64,000 nt of DNA from Micrococcus porci (lineage in GTDB: Bacteria; Actinomycetota; Actinomycetes; Actinomycetales; Micrococcaceae). Both the position numbers and the translations under genes were made by a program. Below, piece after piece: positions 40,198 through 49,711 of this stretch. Location: the NCBI RefSeq assembly GCF_020097155.1, contig NZ_CP083691.1, positions 372,001 through 436,000 of the forward strand, written 5' to 3'. The number at the start of each line of letters is the position of its first letter. Position 1 is the first letter of the stretch. Under the pieces are notes generated by a model, which saw only the letters and a program-made list of their open reading frames with translations, ran no database searches and was not told the origin of the DNA.

Positions 40198-40211
40198 GTT
40201 TCACGTGAAAC
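40198..40211. promoter_or_regulatory. parS site 4
   Basis: GTTTCACGTGAAAC, perfect palindrome, followed by A as in the 16-bp consensus. Confidence 0.95.
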
Positions 40212-40481
40212 AGGACCCTCCTGACGCGCTGGCCACCATGGGGTGTGTACCCCGGCAGGACGCCACAGCGACAACAATGCTCTCCGGTGACACGTTTCAG
40301 CAGAGGCGTTCAGTGACGTGACGGACCATGACGCAGTCCGCCCACACGCATGTCATTGAGAAGCATGTTCCCATGAGCCTGCCAGCGGTGAGCGTCACTC
40401 ATTGCCCATGCGGATGCCCTCCTAGAGAGCAGTCACCACCGGCCCTCGAGGCATCCCCGGCCAACCCGCCTCGGCGCGGGC

Positions 40482-40495
40482 GTTTCACGTGAAAC
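40482..40495. promoter_or_regulatory. parS site 5
   Basis: GTTTCACGTGAAAC, 60 bp before the parB start; bound ParB here could affect parB transcription. Confidence 0.95.
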
Positions 40496-40554
40496 GACCC
40501 CCGGGCCACCGGGTACCGCCTAGAATGAGGGCACACCCGACCGCAGGAGGATCC

Positions 40555-41934
40555 ATGAGCACCCGCAGGGGAGGCCTGGGCCGAGGGCTCGGAGCCCTCA
40601 TTCAGAACACCGCCGAGATCGAGCAGCCGCCGACGAGGGAGGACTCCAGCCCCTCGGCGGCGTCCTCGAACAAGACCACAGCCGCCCCCGCGAAGCGGTC
40701 CACGCGCACGGCCAGGACCGCTGAGTCATCTCAGAACGGCCTGCCGGCATCGGACGGTGCCACCCAGCAAGACCACAGCTCCGACCGTGCGGAGAAGACC
40801 GCTTCTTCCGGGACCGGGTCACAGAAGACAAGTCGGTCCACTGGATCAAAGGGTGCCAAGACCCCCGAACCCACCGCGACACGGTCAGCGCAGGAGGAGG
40901 TCCCCCGCCCGGCGGACATCTTCTTCGGCGGTGGCGAGGGCACGTCGGACGAGCCCCCCGAGAGCGGCCGGCACCGCCCCACACGGTCCGCGCGCCCGTC
41001 GATGCCCACGGTCAAGGCTCCCTCCAAGCCCGCCCCGAAGTCCGAGACGGAGCAGGCAGCACCCGTCCGGAAGGACGAGCCCGAGGGCACGGTCTCTGCG
41101 GACATCGCCGTGCTGCGCGAGCTCCCCGTCGGAGACATCCACCCGAACCCGCGTCAGCCGCGCGAGGTCTTCGACGAGGACCACATGGCCGAACTCGTCG
41201 CGTCCATCACCGAAGTCGGCGTCCTGCAGCCGATCGTCGTGCGCGAGGTGGAGGGCGCCGCCACGCCCTACGAGCTGATCATGGGCGAGCGCCGCTGGCG
41301 CGCCACCCAGCGTGCCGGCCTCGCGACCATCCCCGCAATCGTCCGGCAGACCCCGGACCAGGACCTGCTGCGGGACGCGCTCCTCGAGAACCTCCACCGT
41401 TCTCAGTTGAATCCGCTGGAAGAGGCCGCCGCGTACCAGCAGCTCATGGAGGACTTCTCCTGCACCCAGGAGGAGCTCTCCCAACGGATCGGCCGGTCCC
41501 GCCCGCAGATCTCCAACACCCTCCGCCTCCTGAAGCTTCCCCCGCTGGTGCAGCGTCGGGTGGCGGCCGGCGCCCTGACGGCCGGCCACGCCCGCGCCCT
41601 CCTGGGCCTGACCGACCCCGCGGAGATGGAGCGGCTGGCCCAGCGGATCGTGTCCGAGGGCCTGTCCGTCCGCGCGACGGAGGACGCCGTGGCCCAGTTG
41701 CAGGGGGCCGTGCGCCCCGCCCCGAAGTCCACACGATCCCGCGAGGAGAGCACCCGGCACGAGCGGCTGGACTACTTCGCCACCGCCCTCACCTCCCGGC
41801 TCGACACCCAGGTGAAGATCACGCTCGGCGCCCGCAAGGGCAAGATCGCGATCGACTTCGCCTCCGTGGAGGACCTGAACCGCATCATGGACCTCATCCA
41901 GGGCGGCGGGGACTCGACCCCCGTGAAGGGCTGA
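40555..41934 (+). CDS. parB: Chromosome-partitioning CTPase ParB (Spo0J)
   Basis: 459 residues, about 100 more than usual. After [14 protein letters not shown] comes a Ser/Thr/Lys-rich disordered insert (about 20-180), then the N-terminal CTPase domain with [10 protein letters not shown] and the nucleotide-binding box [12 protein letters not shown] (244 onward), the helix-turn-helix that reads parS ([20 protein letters not shown]), and a C-terminal dimerisation domain. ParB loads at parS and spreads as a clamp. ATG 40555 follows AGGAGG (40545-40550). It has its own upstream region, separate from parA. Confidence 0.96.
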   Translation: MSTRRGGLGRGLGALIQNTAEIEQPPTREDSSPSAASSNKTTAAPAKRSTRTARTAESSQNGLPASDGATQQDHSSDRAEKTASSGTGSQKTSRSTGSKGAKTPEPTATRSAQEEVPRPADIFFGGGEGTSDEPPESGRHRPTRSARPSMPTVKAPSKPAPKSETEQAAPVRKDEPEGTVSADIAVLRELPVGDIHPNPRQPREVFDEDHMAELVASITEVGVLQPIVVREVEGAATPYELIMGERRWRATQRAGLATIPAIVRQTPDQDLLRDALLENLHRSQLNPLEEAAAYQQLMEDFSCTQEELSQRIGRSRPQISNTLRLLKLPPLVQRRVAAGALTAGHARALLGLTDPAEMERLAQRIVSEGLSVRATEDAVAQLQGAVRPAPKSTRSREESTRHERLDYFATALTSRLDTQVKITLGARKGKIAIDFASVEDLNRIMDLIQGGGDSTPVKG

Positions 41935-41956
41935 CGCGCCGGCGCAGACGCGACGA

Positions 41957-41985
41957 GGCCCCGTCACCGCATCGGTGACGGGGCC
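41957..41985. terminator. Bidirectional hairpin between parB and trxA
   Basis: A 12-bp perfect stem (41957-41968 with 41974-41985) and a 5-nt loop lie in the convergent gap. Confidence 0.75.
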
Positions 41986-42008
41986 CCGTCGTCTATGGGG
42001 GAGTGGCC

Positions 42009-42332
42009 TCAGCCGAGCAGCGCAGCGAACTCCTTCTCCAGCTGGGCCTTGGGCTTGGCGCCCACCGACTCGGCGACCTTCTCGCCGCCCTGGAAGCCCA
42101 GGACCAGCGGGATGGAGGTCACGCCGTACCTAGCGGCGGAGGCCGGGTTCTCGTCCACGTTCAGCTTGGCGACGAGGACCTCGCCCTCGTGCTCGGCGGC
42201 CAGCTCGTCGAGCACCGGGCCCAGCATGCGGCACGGGCCGCACCACTCGGCCCAGAAGTCCACGAGGACGGGCAGCTCGGAGTCCAGGACCTTGGCCTGG
42301 AAGTCGGCGTCGGTGACGTTGATGGTGCTCAT
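42009..42332 (-). CDS. trxA: Thioredoxin
   Basis: 107 residues. The redox motif WCGPC occupies 30-34, and the cis-Pro region (GVTSIPLVLGFQGG) is present. Reduces protein disulfides in the cytoplasm. It follows trxB, its reductase, on the same strand after 95 bp; that spacer has the inverted repeat CTGACA-CA-TGTCAG (42396-42409). Confidence 0.96.
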   Translation of the reverse strand: MSTINVTDADFQAKVLDSELPVLVDFWAEWCGPCRMLGPVLDELAAEHEGEVLVAKLNVDENPASAARYGVTSIPLVLGFQGGEKVAESVGAKPKAQLEKEFAALLG

Positions 42333-42395
42333 GGTGTTGCTCCTTGTCAGACGGGGTTCGAAGCGGTCATGTCAGTGTCGTTCGGCGTGTTGCCG

Positions 42396-42409
42396 CTGAC
42401 ACATGTCAG
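42396..42409. promoter_or_regulatory. Inverted repeat in the trxB-trxA spacer
   Basis: CTGACA-CA-TGTCAG, with further TGTCAG copies nearby (42369-42374 region). It could be an operator for a separate trxA promoter or a short processing hairpin. Confidence 0.3.
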
Positions 42410-42427
42410 GGGTGTCGGGAAGGACGC

Positions 42428-43426
42428 TCAGGCGACGGAGTCGGAGTCCGGCGCCGCGGGGGCAGCCTCGGCCACGTCCGCGACCGTGGCCAGGTAGTGC
42501 TCCACGTCCTGGGCGGCCACGCAGCCGGAGCCGGCGGCGGTGATGGCCTGGCGGTACGTGTGGTCCGTGACGTCGCCCGCGGCGAACACGCCCGGCACCG
42601 AGGTGCGCGACGACGGGTGGTCGATGCGGATGGTGCCGTGCTCGGTGAGCTCCAGCTGGCCCTTCACCAGGTCGGTGCGCGGATCGTGGCCGATCGCCAC
42701 GAACAGGCCGGTGACCTCGAGGGAGGACTCCTCGCCTGTCACGGTGTCCCGCAGGGTCAGGGTGCTGAGCTTGTCGTCGCCCTGGACCTCGGCCACCTCG
42801 GTGTTCCAGTGGAACTCGATCTTCGGCTCCTCGAGGGCACGCTGCGCCATGATCTTCGAGGCGCGCAACTCGCCCCGGCGGACGAGCACGTGGACCTTGG
42901 AGGCGAACTTCGTGAGGAACAGGGCCTCTTCCATGGCGGAGTCCCCGCCGCCGGCGACGGCGATCTCCTGCTCGCGGAAGAAGAAGCCGTCGCACGTGGC
43001 GCACCAGCTCACGCCGTGGCCGGACAGGCGCTTCTCGCCCTCCACGCCCAGCTCGCGGTAGGCGGAGCCGGTGGTCATGATCACCGCGTGGGCGCGGATC
43101 TGCGAGCCGTCGCCCAGGGTGAGCACCTTGGGGTCCGAGGTGAGGTCGGCCTGGACGACGTCGTCGTAGACGACCTCGGTGTCGAACCGGCGCGCCTGAG
43201 CCTCCAGGTTCGCCATCAGCTCCGGGCCCTGGATGCCCTCGGGGAAGCCGGGGAAGTTCTCCACCTCGGTGGTGTTCATCAGCTCGCCGCCGGCGGTCAC
43301 GGACCCGGCCAGCAGCACGGGGGACAGGTTGGCCCGGGCCGTGTAGATGGCCGCAGTGTACCCGGCGGGGCCGGAGCCGATGATGGCGACGTTGCGGACC
43401 TGCTGGTCCTGCTCTGCGGTGGTCAC
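42428..43426 (-). CDS. trxB: Thioredoxin reductase
   Basis: 332 residues. FAD-binding GSGPAGYTAAIYTARA near the N-terminus, the redox pair C142/C145 in WCATCDGF, the NADPH site VAGGGDSAMEEALFL and the C-terminal FAD motif GVFAAGDVTDHTYRQ. It passes electrons from NADPH to the thioredoxin encoded downstream. Confidence 0.96.
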   Translation of the reverse strand: MTTAEQDQQVRNVAIIGSGPAGYTAAIYTARANLSPVLLAGSVTAGGELMNTTEVENFPGFPEGIQGPELMANLEAQARRFDTEVVYDDVVQADLTSDPKVLTLGDGSQIRAHAVIMTTGSAYRELGVEGEKRLSGHGVSWCATCDGFFFREQEIAVAGGGDSAMEEALFLTKFASKVHVLVRRGELRASKIMAQRALEEPKIEFHWNTEVAEVQGDDKLSTLTLRDTVTGEESSLEVTGLFVAIGHDPRTDLVKGQLELTEHGTIRIDHPSSRTSVPGVFAAGDVTDHTYRQAITAAGSGCVAAQDVEHYLATVADVAEAAPAAPDSDSVA

Positions 43427-43526
43427 GGGGACTCCTCGGATCGGGGGTGGTGTGCGCTCGTCGGGGACAACGGACGGCGCGGGGCGGCTATTCCGGCCGG
43501 CCCGCGCCGTCGTCGGGGGGAGGGGG

Positions 43527-45521
43527 TCAGCGGACCCCGATCTCCGTCAGCTGCAGGCCGTAAGGCCGCTGGCCGGCGCCCTCCAGCTGGGGGAGGCCCG
43601 TGATGGACAGGATCACGTACTGGCCCTGGTTCTCGGCGATGTCCACGGGGATCGTGATGGAGTCCTCGTCGAAGGTCCCCTGCCCGATCACCCGGGCGTC
43701 GCCTTCGCCGCCCTGGGCCGTGTTCGCGACGTACGCGATCCACTTGCCGCCGGTGGCGCCCCGGTTCTCCAGCTGGACCTCGCTGATCGTGGTGCGCTCC
43801 TGGAGTTGCACCACGAGGTTCATGCTGCCCACGTAGCCGCCGAAGTTCGGGCGGGCGTACGTGTAGCTCTGCCAGGCGGTGTTCGGGTCGCCGTCGATCA
43901 GGTTGGCCAGCGTCGCGTCGTTGGGGGCCTCGAGCTCGGGCATCTCCGGCACCTGGCGGGTGACGGCCACCGCCTGGGGCGCCGCGGTGGGGGCCGGGGC
44001 CGCCGCCGAGGTCGAGGGGGCCGGTTCCGTGCTCGGCGCGGCGGAGGACGACGCGGTGGGCGCAGCGGAGGACGACGCGGCCGGCGGGGCGGAGGAGGCC
44101 TGGGCGGTGGAGGGCGCCGCGGACGACGCCGAGGCGGACGGCGCGGGCTCGACGCTGCGGGTGTTCTGCCCCAGCAGGAACAGGCCCGCCAGTCCGGCGA
44201 GCGCCAGCAGCGCGAGGAGGCCGAGGACCATCAGCCAGCCCTTCCCGCTCGTGCTGCGGGCCGGGGCGGCGGTGGCGCCCGCGGCCGGGGCGCCGGCGCC
44301 CGCCCCACCCGCGACGGGGGCGGCGTGGGCCTCTTCGCGGTGCTCCGTGACGGCCGGCTCGGCCTCCGCCACGGCGATCGCGGCGGACGAGGTGGCGGTC
44401 GCCGTGGGCACGGCCTCGGGGGCGACGCTCTCCGCCGGGGCGGCCTCGGCGGCGGAAGCGCCCTCCTCGGCGGAGACGGACGCGGCCACCGCGGCGGCGG
44501 ACGCCACCGCGGGCAGGGCGCGGCGCGGTGCCGGTCGGGGACGACGCACGGGCGCCGGGACGGCCTCAGGCGTGGAGGCCGGCTCCGTCACGGGGACGGC
44601 CTGCGTAGGGGCGTCCGCGGGATCGGCGTCCGCCGCCGGGGCCGCGGCGGCGAGGGCGGCCGCAGCGGCGGCCTCCTCCTCGCGACGCCGAGTCTCGGCC
44701 TCGGCGTGGCGCTGGGCCTCCCGCTCGCGGCGGGCGGCGGCCTCGGCCTCAGCGGCCTCGCGGGCGGCACGGTCCTTCTCGGCTTGCGCCGCGGCGGCGC
44801 GCTCCAGACGCTCCCGCTCCGCCCTCTCCTGGGCCTCCCGCTCGCGGCGCTCGGCCTCCTGGGCCTCCTCGCGCTCGGCCCTCTCCTGGGCCTCGCGGGC
44901 CTCCCGCTCGGCGCGCTCCTGCTCGGCGAGCTGCGCCTTGGTGGCGGCGTCGGCCGCGGCCAGGGCCGACGCACCGGCGGCCGCCTTCGCGGCCGTGCCG
45001 TCGGCCGGACGCACGCGCTCGTTGAGCTTCTCGGAGATGCGGTTCAGGAAGCCGGGGCGGCGCTGGGACTGCTTCTGGTCCGCGCGCAGTCGACGGTCCA
45101 GGTCCGCGTAGTAGGCGTCGTCGTCGTCGTACTCGTGGGCCTGCTCCGTGCGGGACTCCCCGAAGATCTCCGAGCCCAGGGAGTCCGTCTGGAAGGGCTC
45201 CACATAGAGCTCCTGGGCGTACGCCAGGCCCAGCAGGACGTCCGGGTCCGGGTTCCCGCCGGCGATCAGGTAGGTGCGGCCCTCGCTCAGGCCCAGGTCG
45301 AGGACCTGGACGTCGTCCTGCCGCTCGCCCGTGGCCAGCTCGCGCGCCGACGCCGCCACCTGCGTGGCGTTCTCCGGGGACGCCACGAGCACGGTCACCC
45401 GGCGGTTGAGCACCTGGTCCGCTCCCTGGAAGACCATGTTCTGGTCGGCGGAGGTCACCACATGGTCGGTGATGCGGTACCGGCCTCCCAGGACGGAACC
45501 GACGGCGAGGGGCTGGGGCAC
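43527..45521 (-). CDS. Pseudokinase-like membrane protein with extracellular discoidin-like domain (MurJ partner)
   Basis: 664 residues. The N-terminus (SVLGGRYRITDHVVTSADQN to about 110) resembles the N-lobe of a PknB-type kinase but lacks HRD and DFG motifs, so it is a pseudokinase remnant. A long Arg/Glu/Ala-rich coiled-coil-like segment (about 165-290), an Ala-rich linker, one membrane helix (about 428-448, GWLMVLGLLALLALAGLAGL) and an extracellular F5/8-type-C-like domain (about 520-664, LIDGDPNTAWQSYTY) follow. In mycobacteria these parts are fused to the C-terminus of MurJ (MviN); the phosphorylated pseudokinase binds FhaA. Here it is a separate gene, 108 bp after murJ. GTG start with AGGAGAAGAG upstream. 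Confidence 0.78.
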   Translation of the reverse strand: MPQPLAVGSVLGGRYRITDHVVTSADQNMVFQGADQVLNRRVTVLVASPENATQVAASARELATGERQDDVQVLDLGLSEGRTYLIAGGNPDPDVLLGLAYAQELYVEPFQTDSLGSEIFGESRTEQAHEYDDDDAYYADLDRRLRADQKQSQRRPGFLNRISEKLNERVRPADGTAAKAAAGASALAAADAATKAQLAEQERAEREAREAQERAEREEAQEAERREREAQERAERERLERAAAAQAEKDRAAREAAEAEAAARREREAQRHAEAETRRREEEAAAAAALAAAAPAADADPADAPTQAVPVTEPASTPEAVPAPVRRPRPAPRRALPAVASAAAVAASVSAEEGASAAEAAPAESVAPEAVPTATATSSAAIAVAEAEPAVTEHREEAHAAPVAGGAGAGAPAAGATAAPARSTSGKGWLMVLGLLALLALAGLAGLFLLGQNTRSVEPAPSASASSAAPSTAQASSAPPAASSSAAPTASSSAAPSTEPAPSTSAAAPAPTAAPQAVAVTRQVPEMPELEAPNDATLANLIDGDPNTAWQSYTYARPNFGGYVGSMNLVVQLQERTTISEVQLENRGATGGKWIAYVANTAQGGEGDARVIGQGTFDEDSITIPVDIAENQGQYVILSITGLPQLEGAGQRPYGLQLTEIGVR

Positions 45522-45629
45522 GGGCTCTTCTCCTGACGAACGGGCTACGGTCCCCGATGATACGCAGGCGGGAGGGCCCCCCGCTCGAGTCGGGCGGGCT
45601 GTGTTGTCGGGGCGGGTCCGCGGCCGGGC

Positions 45630-47474
45630 TCAGCGGGCGCCGAGCAGGCGCCCCAGGGCGGGCACCCGGCGGGCCAGCGGGGCCGCCGCGGACGCGAGCT
45701 CCGGGAAGCGCAGCACGCGCAGGGCGACCACGTACACGGGGGCCATCACCAGGCCCACCACGGCGCACGTGACCAGCGCCGACAGGATGGACCCCCACGC
45801 CCAGCCGCCGGAGTACGCGCCCAGCAGCCAGGCGACGACGGCGCCCGCCGCCCCCGCCACGACACCCGCCGCGCCCGTCGTCGCGTAGGCCGCGAGGACG
45901 TGCGTGAACCCGTAGTCGCCGAACCGGCGGACCGCGAGCACGTGCGCGAAGAAGAACTGGAAGGCGTGCGAGACGACCGAGGCCAGCGCCGCCCAGTACG
46001 TGATGGCCCACAGGGGCAGCAGGTACGCGCCCGCCGCGGTCACGGCCAGCGTGAGCAGGGACGTCGTGACCTGCACGACCATGGGGATCCGTGCGCTCTC
46101 CGCCGCGTAGAACACGCGCAGCAGGTAGAAGCTGCCGGAGCGGAACGGCATGGACAGGCTCATCAGCAGGATCACCGCGCCCACCGCCATGCCGGTCACC
46201 TGCGCGGACTCGGCCGTCGAGCCGAACAGGCGGCCCAGCGGACCCGCCAGCACGACGACGCCGGCCAGGCTGAACATGATCGGCGCGGCGAACGTGCGCA
46301 GGCCGCGCGCCGTGGTCTCCCGGACCGCCGCGTGGTCCCCGGCCGCCATGGAGCGGGCCAGCTTGTTGAAGAGCACCGTGGCCAGGGACAGGACGAACAC
46401 CGAATGCGGGAGCACCGAGATGAGCATGGCCTGGTTGTAGGCCGTGAGGCCCGGGATGAGGGCGTCCGCCATGGCCGGGTCCCAGCCCTCCGTGCCCGGC
46501 ACCCGCACGGACGGGTCCTCGCGGGCCGCGGAGGCGCCGTTGATGTACCGGTGGGAGAGCAGCAGCACGATGTTGCTGGCCGCCATGGTGAACAGCGTGT
46601 ACCCGGCGATCCGCCCCGTGTGGCGCAGGCCCATGCCCCGCCAGCCGAACCTCGGACGCAGCCCCAGGCCCAGGCCGCGCAGCGGCAGGAACAGGATGAG
46701 CGCCTGCAGGATCACGCCGAGGGTGTGCCCGCCCGCGAGGACGAGGGTCTGCTCCGGCGTCCACCGGCCCAGCAGGTCCCCGCCGGAGTAGCGGCCGAAC
46801 ATCACCAGGTAGAGGCCGATCGCGGCGATCGCCACCACGTTGTTCAGGACGGGCGCCCACATGTACGCGCCGAACCGCCCGTTCGCGTTGAGGATCTGCC
46901 CCACCAGCGCGTACATGCCGTAGAAGAACATCTGCGGCAGGCACCAGAGTGCGAACACGGTGCCCAGCTGCAGCATCTCCGGGGACCAGCCGCGCGTCAG
47001 GGCCGCCATGAGGGGCGCCGCCGCCGCGGTGACCAGGACCGTGGCCGCCAGCATGACGAGCACGGCCAGCGTCATCAGCCGGGACGTGTAGTCCGCGCCC
47101 CGGTCGGCGTCCTTGGCGTGCTTGATCAGCTGCGGCACCAGGACCACGTTGAACACGCCGCCCACCAGGAGCAGGTAGATCACGTTCGGCAGGGAGTTGG
47201 CGACCTCGAAGATGTCCGCCACCGTGCCCACCGTGGTGCCGATCGCGATGGTCAGCAGCGCAGCCCGGACGAAGCCGAGCACGCGGGAGATCATCGTGCC
47301 GGCGGCCATGATCGCGGTGGACCGTCCGGCGCGGCGCTCGCCCTCCGGGACCTCCTCCTGCGCCTGGGCGGGGGCCTCGGGGTCCGAGGCCGGGAGGACG
47401 ACGTCCTCGACCTCCTTCGGGCGCGGTGCGTCGTCGGCGGGGAGGGCGCGGCGGGGGGCGGTTCTGCTGCTCAA
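45630..47474 (-). CDS. murJ: Lipid II flippase MurJ (MviN)
   Basis: 614 residues with about 14 membrane helices; exports the lipid-linked peptidoglycan precursor across the membrane. MOP-superfamily features include STAIMAAGTMISRVLGFVRA and the VANSLPNVIYLLLVGGVFNV-like segment near the N-terminus. A soluble, acidic N-terminus of about 45 residues precedes helix 1. The start appears to be TTG at 47474; no ATG is in frame nearby. The protein ends after the membrane domain, without the kinase-like and extracellular extensions of mycobacterial MviN, which are encoded by the next gene. Confidence 0.93.
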   Translation of the reverse strand: MSSRTAPRRALPADDAPRPKEVEDVVLPASDPEAPAQAQEEVPEGERRAGRSTAIMAAGTMISRVLGFVRAALLTIAIGTTVGTVADIFEVANSLPNVIYLLLVGGVFNVVLVPQLIKHAKDADRGADYTSRLMTLAVLVMLAATVLVTAAAAPLMAALTRGWSPEMLQLGTVFALWCLPQMFFYGMYALVGQILNANGRFGAYMWAPVLNNVVAIAAIGLYLVMFGRYSGGDLLGRWTPEQTLVLAGGHTLGVILQALILFLPLRGLGLGLRPRFGWRGMGLRHTGRIAGYTLFTMAASNIVLLLSHRYINGASAAREDPSVRVPGTEGWDPAMADALIPGLTAYNQAMLISVLPHSVFVLSLATVLFNKLARSMAAGDHAAVRETTARGLRTFAAPIMFSLAGVVVLAGPLGRLFGSTAESAQVTGMAVGAVILLMSLSMPFRSGSFYLLRVFYAAESARIPMVVQVTTSLLTLAVTAAGAYLLPLWAITYWAALASVVSHAFQFFFAHVLAVRRFGDYGFTHVLAAYATTGAAGVVAGAAGAVVAWLLGAYSGGWAWGSILSALVTCAVVGLVMAPVYVVALRVLRFPELASAAAPLARRVPALGRLLGAR

Positions 47475-47544
47475 GGGTCACCCATCGGTCATCAGGGGGC
47501 CCGCGCCGGGCGCGGGTCGAGGGGGATCGGGACGTGCGGGAGGG

Positions 47545-48153
47545 TCAGGGGCGTCCCGGCGGGCGGCCCGTCGGGAAGTGCTGGGGGATGACCTGGCGGG
47601 CCAGGTCCACGATGCGGCGCTCGTTGGCGAAGGAGAGGCGGCGGGCGACGTCGTCGATGGACACCCAGGCGACGTCCACGGCCTCGTGGTCCGGGTCGTT
47701 CTCCGTGGTCAGCTCCCCGCCCGTGGCGCGCAGCAGGAAGTGGTGCACGGTCTTGTGGACGCGGTGCCGGGACACGGTGAACCAGTAGTCGATGGAGCCC
47801 AGCGGCTCGAGGATGCACCCGGCGATGCCGGTCTCCTCCTCCACCTCGCGCACGGCGGCCTGCCGGTGGTCCTCCGCGCCCTCCGGGTGGCCCTTCGGCA
47901 GGCACCACTCCAGGCGGCCGCCCCGGTTGTACCGGGCGATCACGGCGACCTCGAGGTCCCCGGCGTGCTCGCGGATCACGATGCCGCCCGCGGAGACCTC
48001 CTCCACGGTGGGCAGGCCCGCGCCGGACTGCGGCCGCGCGGCCGGCGCCCCGGGCGCGAGGGGGCGCGGCGGCTGCGGCGGGCGACGCCGCCAGGCGCCC
48101 AGCGCCGACGGCAGGGGGGCGCCCCGGTGCGCGGTCGGATCGGGGCTGGACAT
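47545..48153 (-). CDS. NUDIX hydrolase
   Basis: 202 residues from the ATG at 48153. The NUDIX box G(x5)E(x7)REVEEETGI is intact (GHPEGAEDHRQAAVREVEEE). A Pro/Ala-rich N-terminus of about 55 residues precedes the fold. It probably hydrolyses a nucleoside diphosphate derivative; substrate unknown. Divergent from the CCA-adding enzyme with 67 bp between, and upstream of murJ. In mycobacteria the equivalent gene (mutT4) has the same neighbours. Confidence 0.9.
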   Translation of the reverse strand: MSSPDPTAHRGAPLPSALGAWRRRPPQPPRPLAPGAPAARPQSGAGLPTVEEVSAGGIVIREHAGDLEVAVIARYNRGGRLEWCLPKGHPEGAEDHRQAAVREVEEETGIAGCILEPLGSIDYWFTVSRHRVHKTVHHFLLRATGGELTTENDPDHEAVDVAWVSIDDVARRLSFANERRIVDLARQVIPQHFPTGRPPGRP

Positions 48154-48220
48154 GACCTCCACTCTAACCGGCGTCCGCCCGCCCGGGTCCGGGGCCCGAT
48201 CTGGCACCCTGGTGTGCATC

Positions 48221-49696
48221 ATGGAACCCCGCACCGACACCCGCCCCCTCCCCGCCGGCTTCCCTGCGGACGCCGCCCTGCCCGCCGTCGTCGTGGAGCT
48301 GGGCCGCCGGTTCGAGGCGGCGGGGCACGAGCTGTCCCTGGTGGGCGGGCCCGTGCGGGACCTGCTGCTGGGCCGGCCCGTGGTGGACCTGGACTTCACC
48401 ACGGACGCGGACCCGGACGCCACGGAGCGGATCGGCGCGGGCTGGGCCGAGGCCGCCTGGGACGTGGGCCGGCACTTCGGCACCATCGGCTTCCAGAAGG
48501 GCGGCTGGCAGCTGGAGGTCACCACCTACCGGGCCGAGCAGTACGACCCGACGTCCCGCAAGCCGCAGGTCGCGTTCGGGGACAGCCTCGAGGACGACCT
48601 CCTGCGCCGGGACTTCACCGTCAACGCCATGGCCCTGCGCCTGCCCGCCATGGAGCTCGTGGACCCCCACGGAGGCGTGCGGGACCTCGCGGCCGGCGTG
48701 CTGCGCACCCCCGGCGCCCCCGAGGACTCCTTCTCCGACGACCCGCTGCGCATGATGCGCGCCGCCCGGTTCGCCTCCCAGCTGGGCTTCGGCGTCGCGG
48801 ACGAGGTCGAGGCCGCCATGACGGACATGGCCGAGCGCATCGGGATCATCTCCGCCGAGCGCGTCCGCGACGAACTGGTCAAGCTGGTCCGCGGGGACCG
48901 CCCCCGCGCCGGCCTCGACCTGCTGGTCCGCACCGGGCTGGCGCAGATCGTCCTGCCCGAGCTGCCCGCCCTCCAGCTGGAGACCGACGAGCACCACCGC
49001 CACAAGGACGTCTACGCCCACTCCCTGCAGGTCCTGGAGCAGGCCATGGGGGAGGAGGAGCGGTACTCCCCGGAGCGCCCGGACGTGGTGCTGCGCCTGG
49101 CGGCGCTGCTGCACGACGTCGGCAAGCCGGCCACGCGCCGCTTCGAGCCCTCCGGCGCGGTGAGCTTCCGGCACCACGAGAACGTGGGCGCCAAGCTGGT
49201 GCGGAGGCGGCTGAAGGCCCTGCGCTTCGACAACGACACGATCAAGGCCGTGGCCCGCCTCGTGGAGCTGCACATGCGCTTCTACGGGTACGGGGAGGCC
49301 GGCTGGACGGACTCCGCCGTGCGCCGGTACGTGCACGACGCCGGGGATCTCCTGCCCCGCCTCCACGCGCTGACCCGCTCGGACGTGACCACCCGCAACC
49401 GCCGCAAGGCCGAGCGCCTCGCCCACGCCTACGACGACCTCGAGCGGCGCATCGAGGAGATCTCCGCCGCCGAGGAGCTCGCCGCCGTCCGCCCCGACCT
49501 GGACGGCCAGCAGATCATGGCGCTGCTGGGCATCCGCCCCGGCCCGGTGGTGGGCCGCGCCTACGCGCACCTGCTCGAGTGGCGCCTCGACGAGGGGCCG
49601 CACGAGCAGGCCGCCGCCGAGGCCGAGCTCCGCCGCTGGTGGGCGGAGCAGCCGGAGGCCGCCGGGGCGTCGTCGGGAGGCGGAGCCCGGGACTGA
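48221..49696 (+). CDS. pcnA: CCA tRNA nucleotidyltransferase
   Basis: 491 residues. The class II nucleotidyltransferase head has LVGGPVRDLLLGRPVVDLDF with the catalytic Asp pair and RRDFTVNAMA. A tRNA-binding body follows, and a C-terminal HD domain (LLHDVGKPATR, FRHHENVGAKL). It adds or repairs 3' CCA. One tRNA gene in the window (Ile) lacks an encoded CCA and would need it. ATG 48221 was chosen; a GTG 12 bp upstream is possible. Confidence 0.94.
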   Translation: MEPRTDTRPLPAGFPADAALPAVVVELGRRFEAAGHELSLVGGPVRDLLLGRPVVDLDFTTDADPDATERIGAGWAEAAWDVGRHFGTIGFQKGGWQLEVTTYRAEQYDPTSRKPQVAFGDSLEDDLLRRDFTVNAMALRLPAMELVDPHGGVRDLAAGVLRTPGAPEDSFSDDPLRMMRAARFASQLGFGVADEVEAAMTDMAERIGIISAERVRDELVKLVRGDRPRAGLDLLVRTGLAQIVLPELPALQLETDEHHRHKDVYAHSLQVLEQAMGEEERYSPERPDVVLRLAALLHDVGKPATRRFEPSGAVSFRHHENVGAKLVRRRLKALRFDNDTIKAVARLVELHMRFYGYGEAGWTDSAVRRYVHDAGDLLPRLHALTRSDVTTRNRRKAERLAHAYDDLERRIEEISAAEELAAVRPDLDGQQIMALLGIRPGPVVGRAYAHLLEWRLDEGPHEQAAAEAELRRWWAEQPEAAGASSGGGARD

Positions 49697-49711
49697 GGTG
49701 ACCGCGCCTCC

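Larger units (their letters stand above)
38902..40544. other. Long non-coding parA-parB interval carrying parS sites
   Basis: About 1.6 kb without a credible gene: open frames here are short, read through the parS palindromes and lack the GC-rich third-position pattern of the neighbours. The base composition is visibly lower in GC. It contains five perfect parS sites (listed separately) and isolated DnaA-box-like 9-mers (TGTGGATGG 39338-39346, TGTGGATAG 39350-39358). It looks like a centromere region. Confidence 0.75.
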
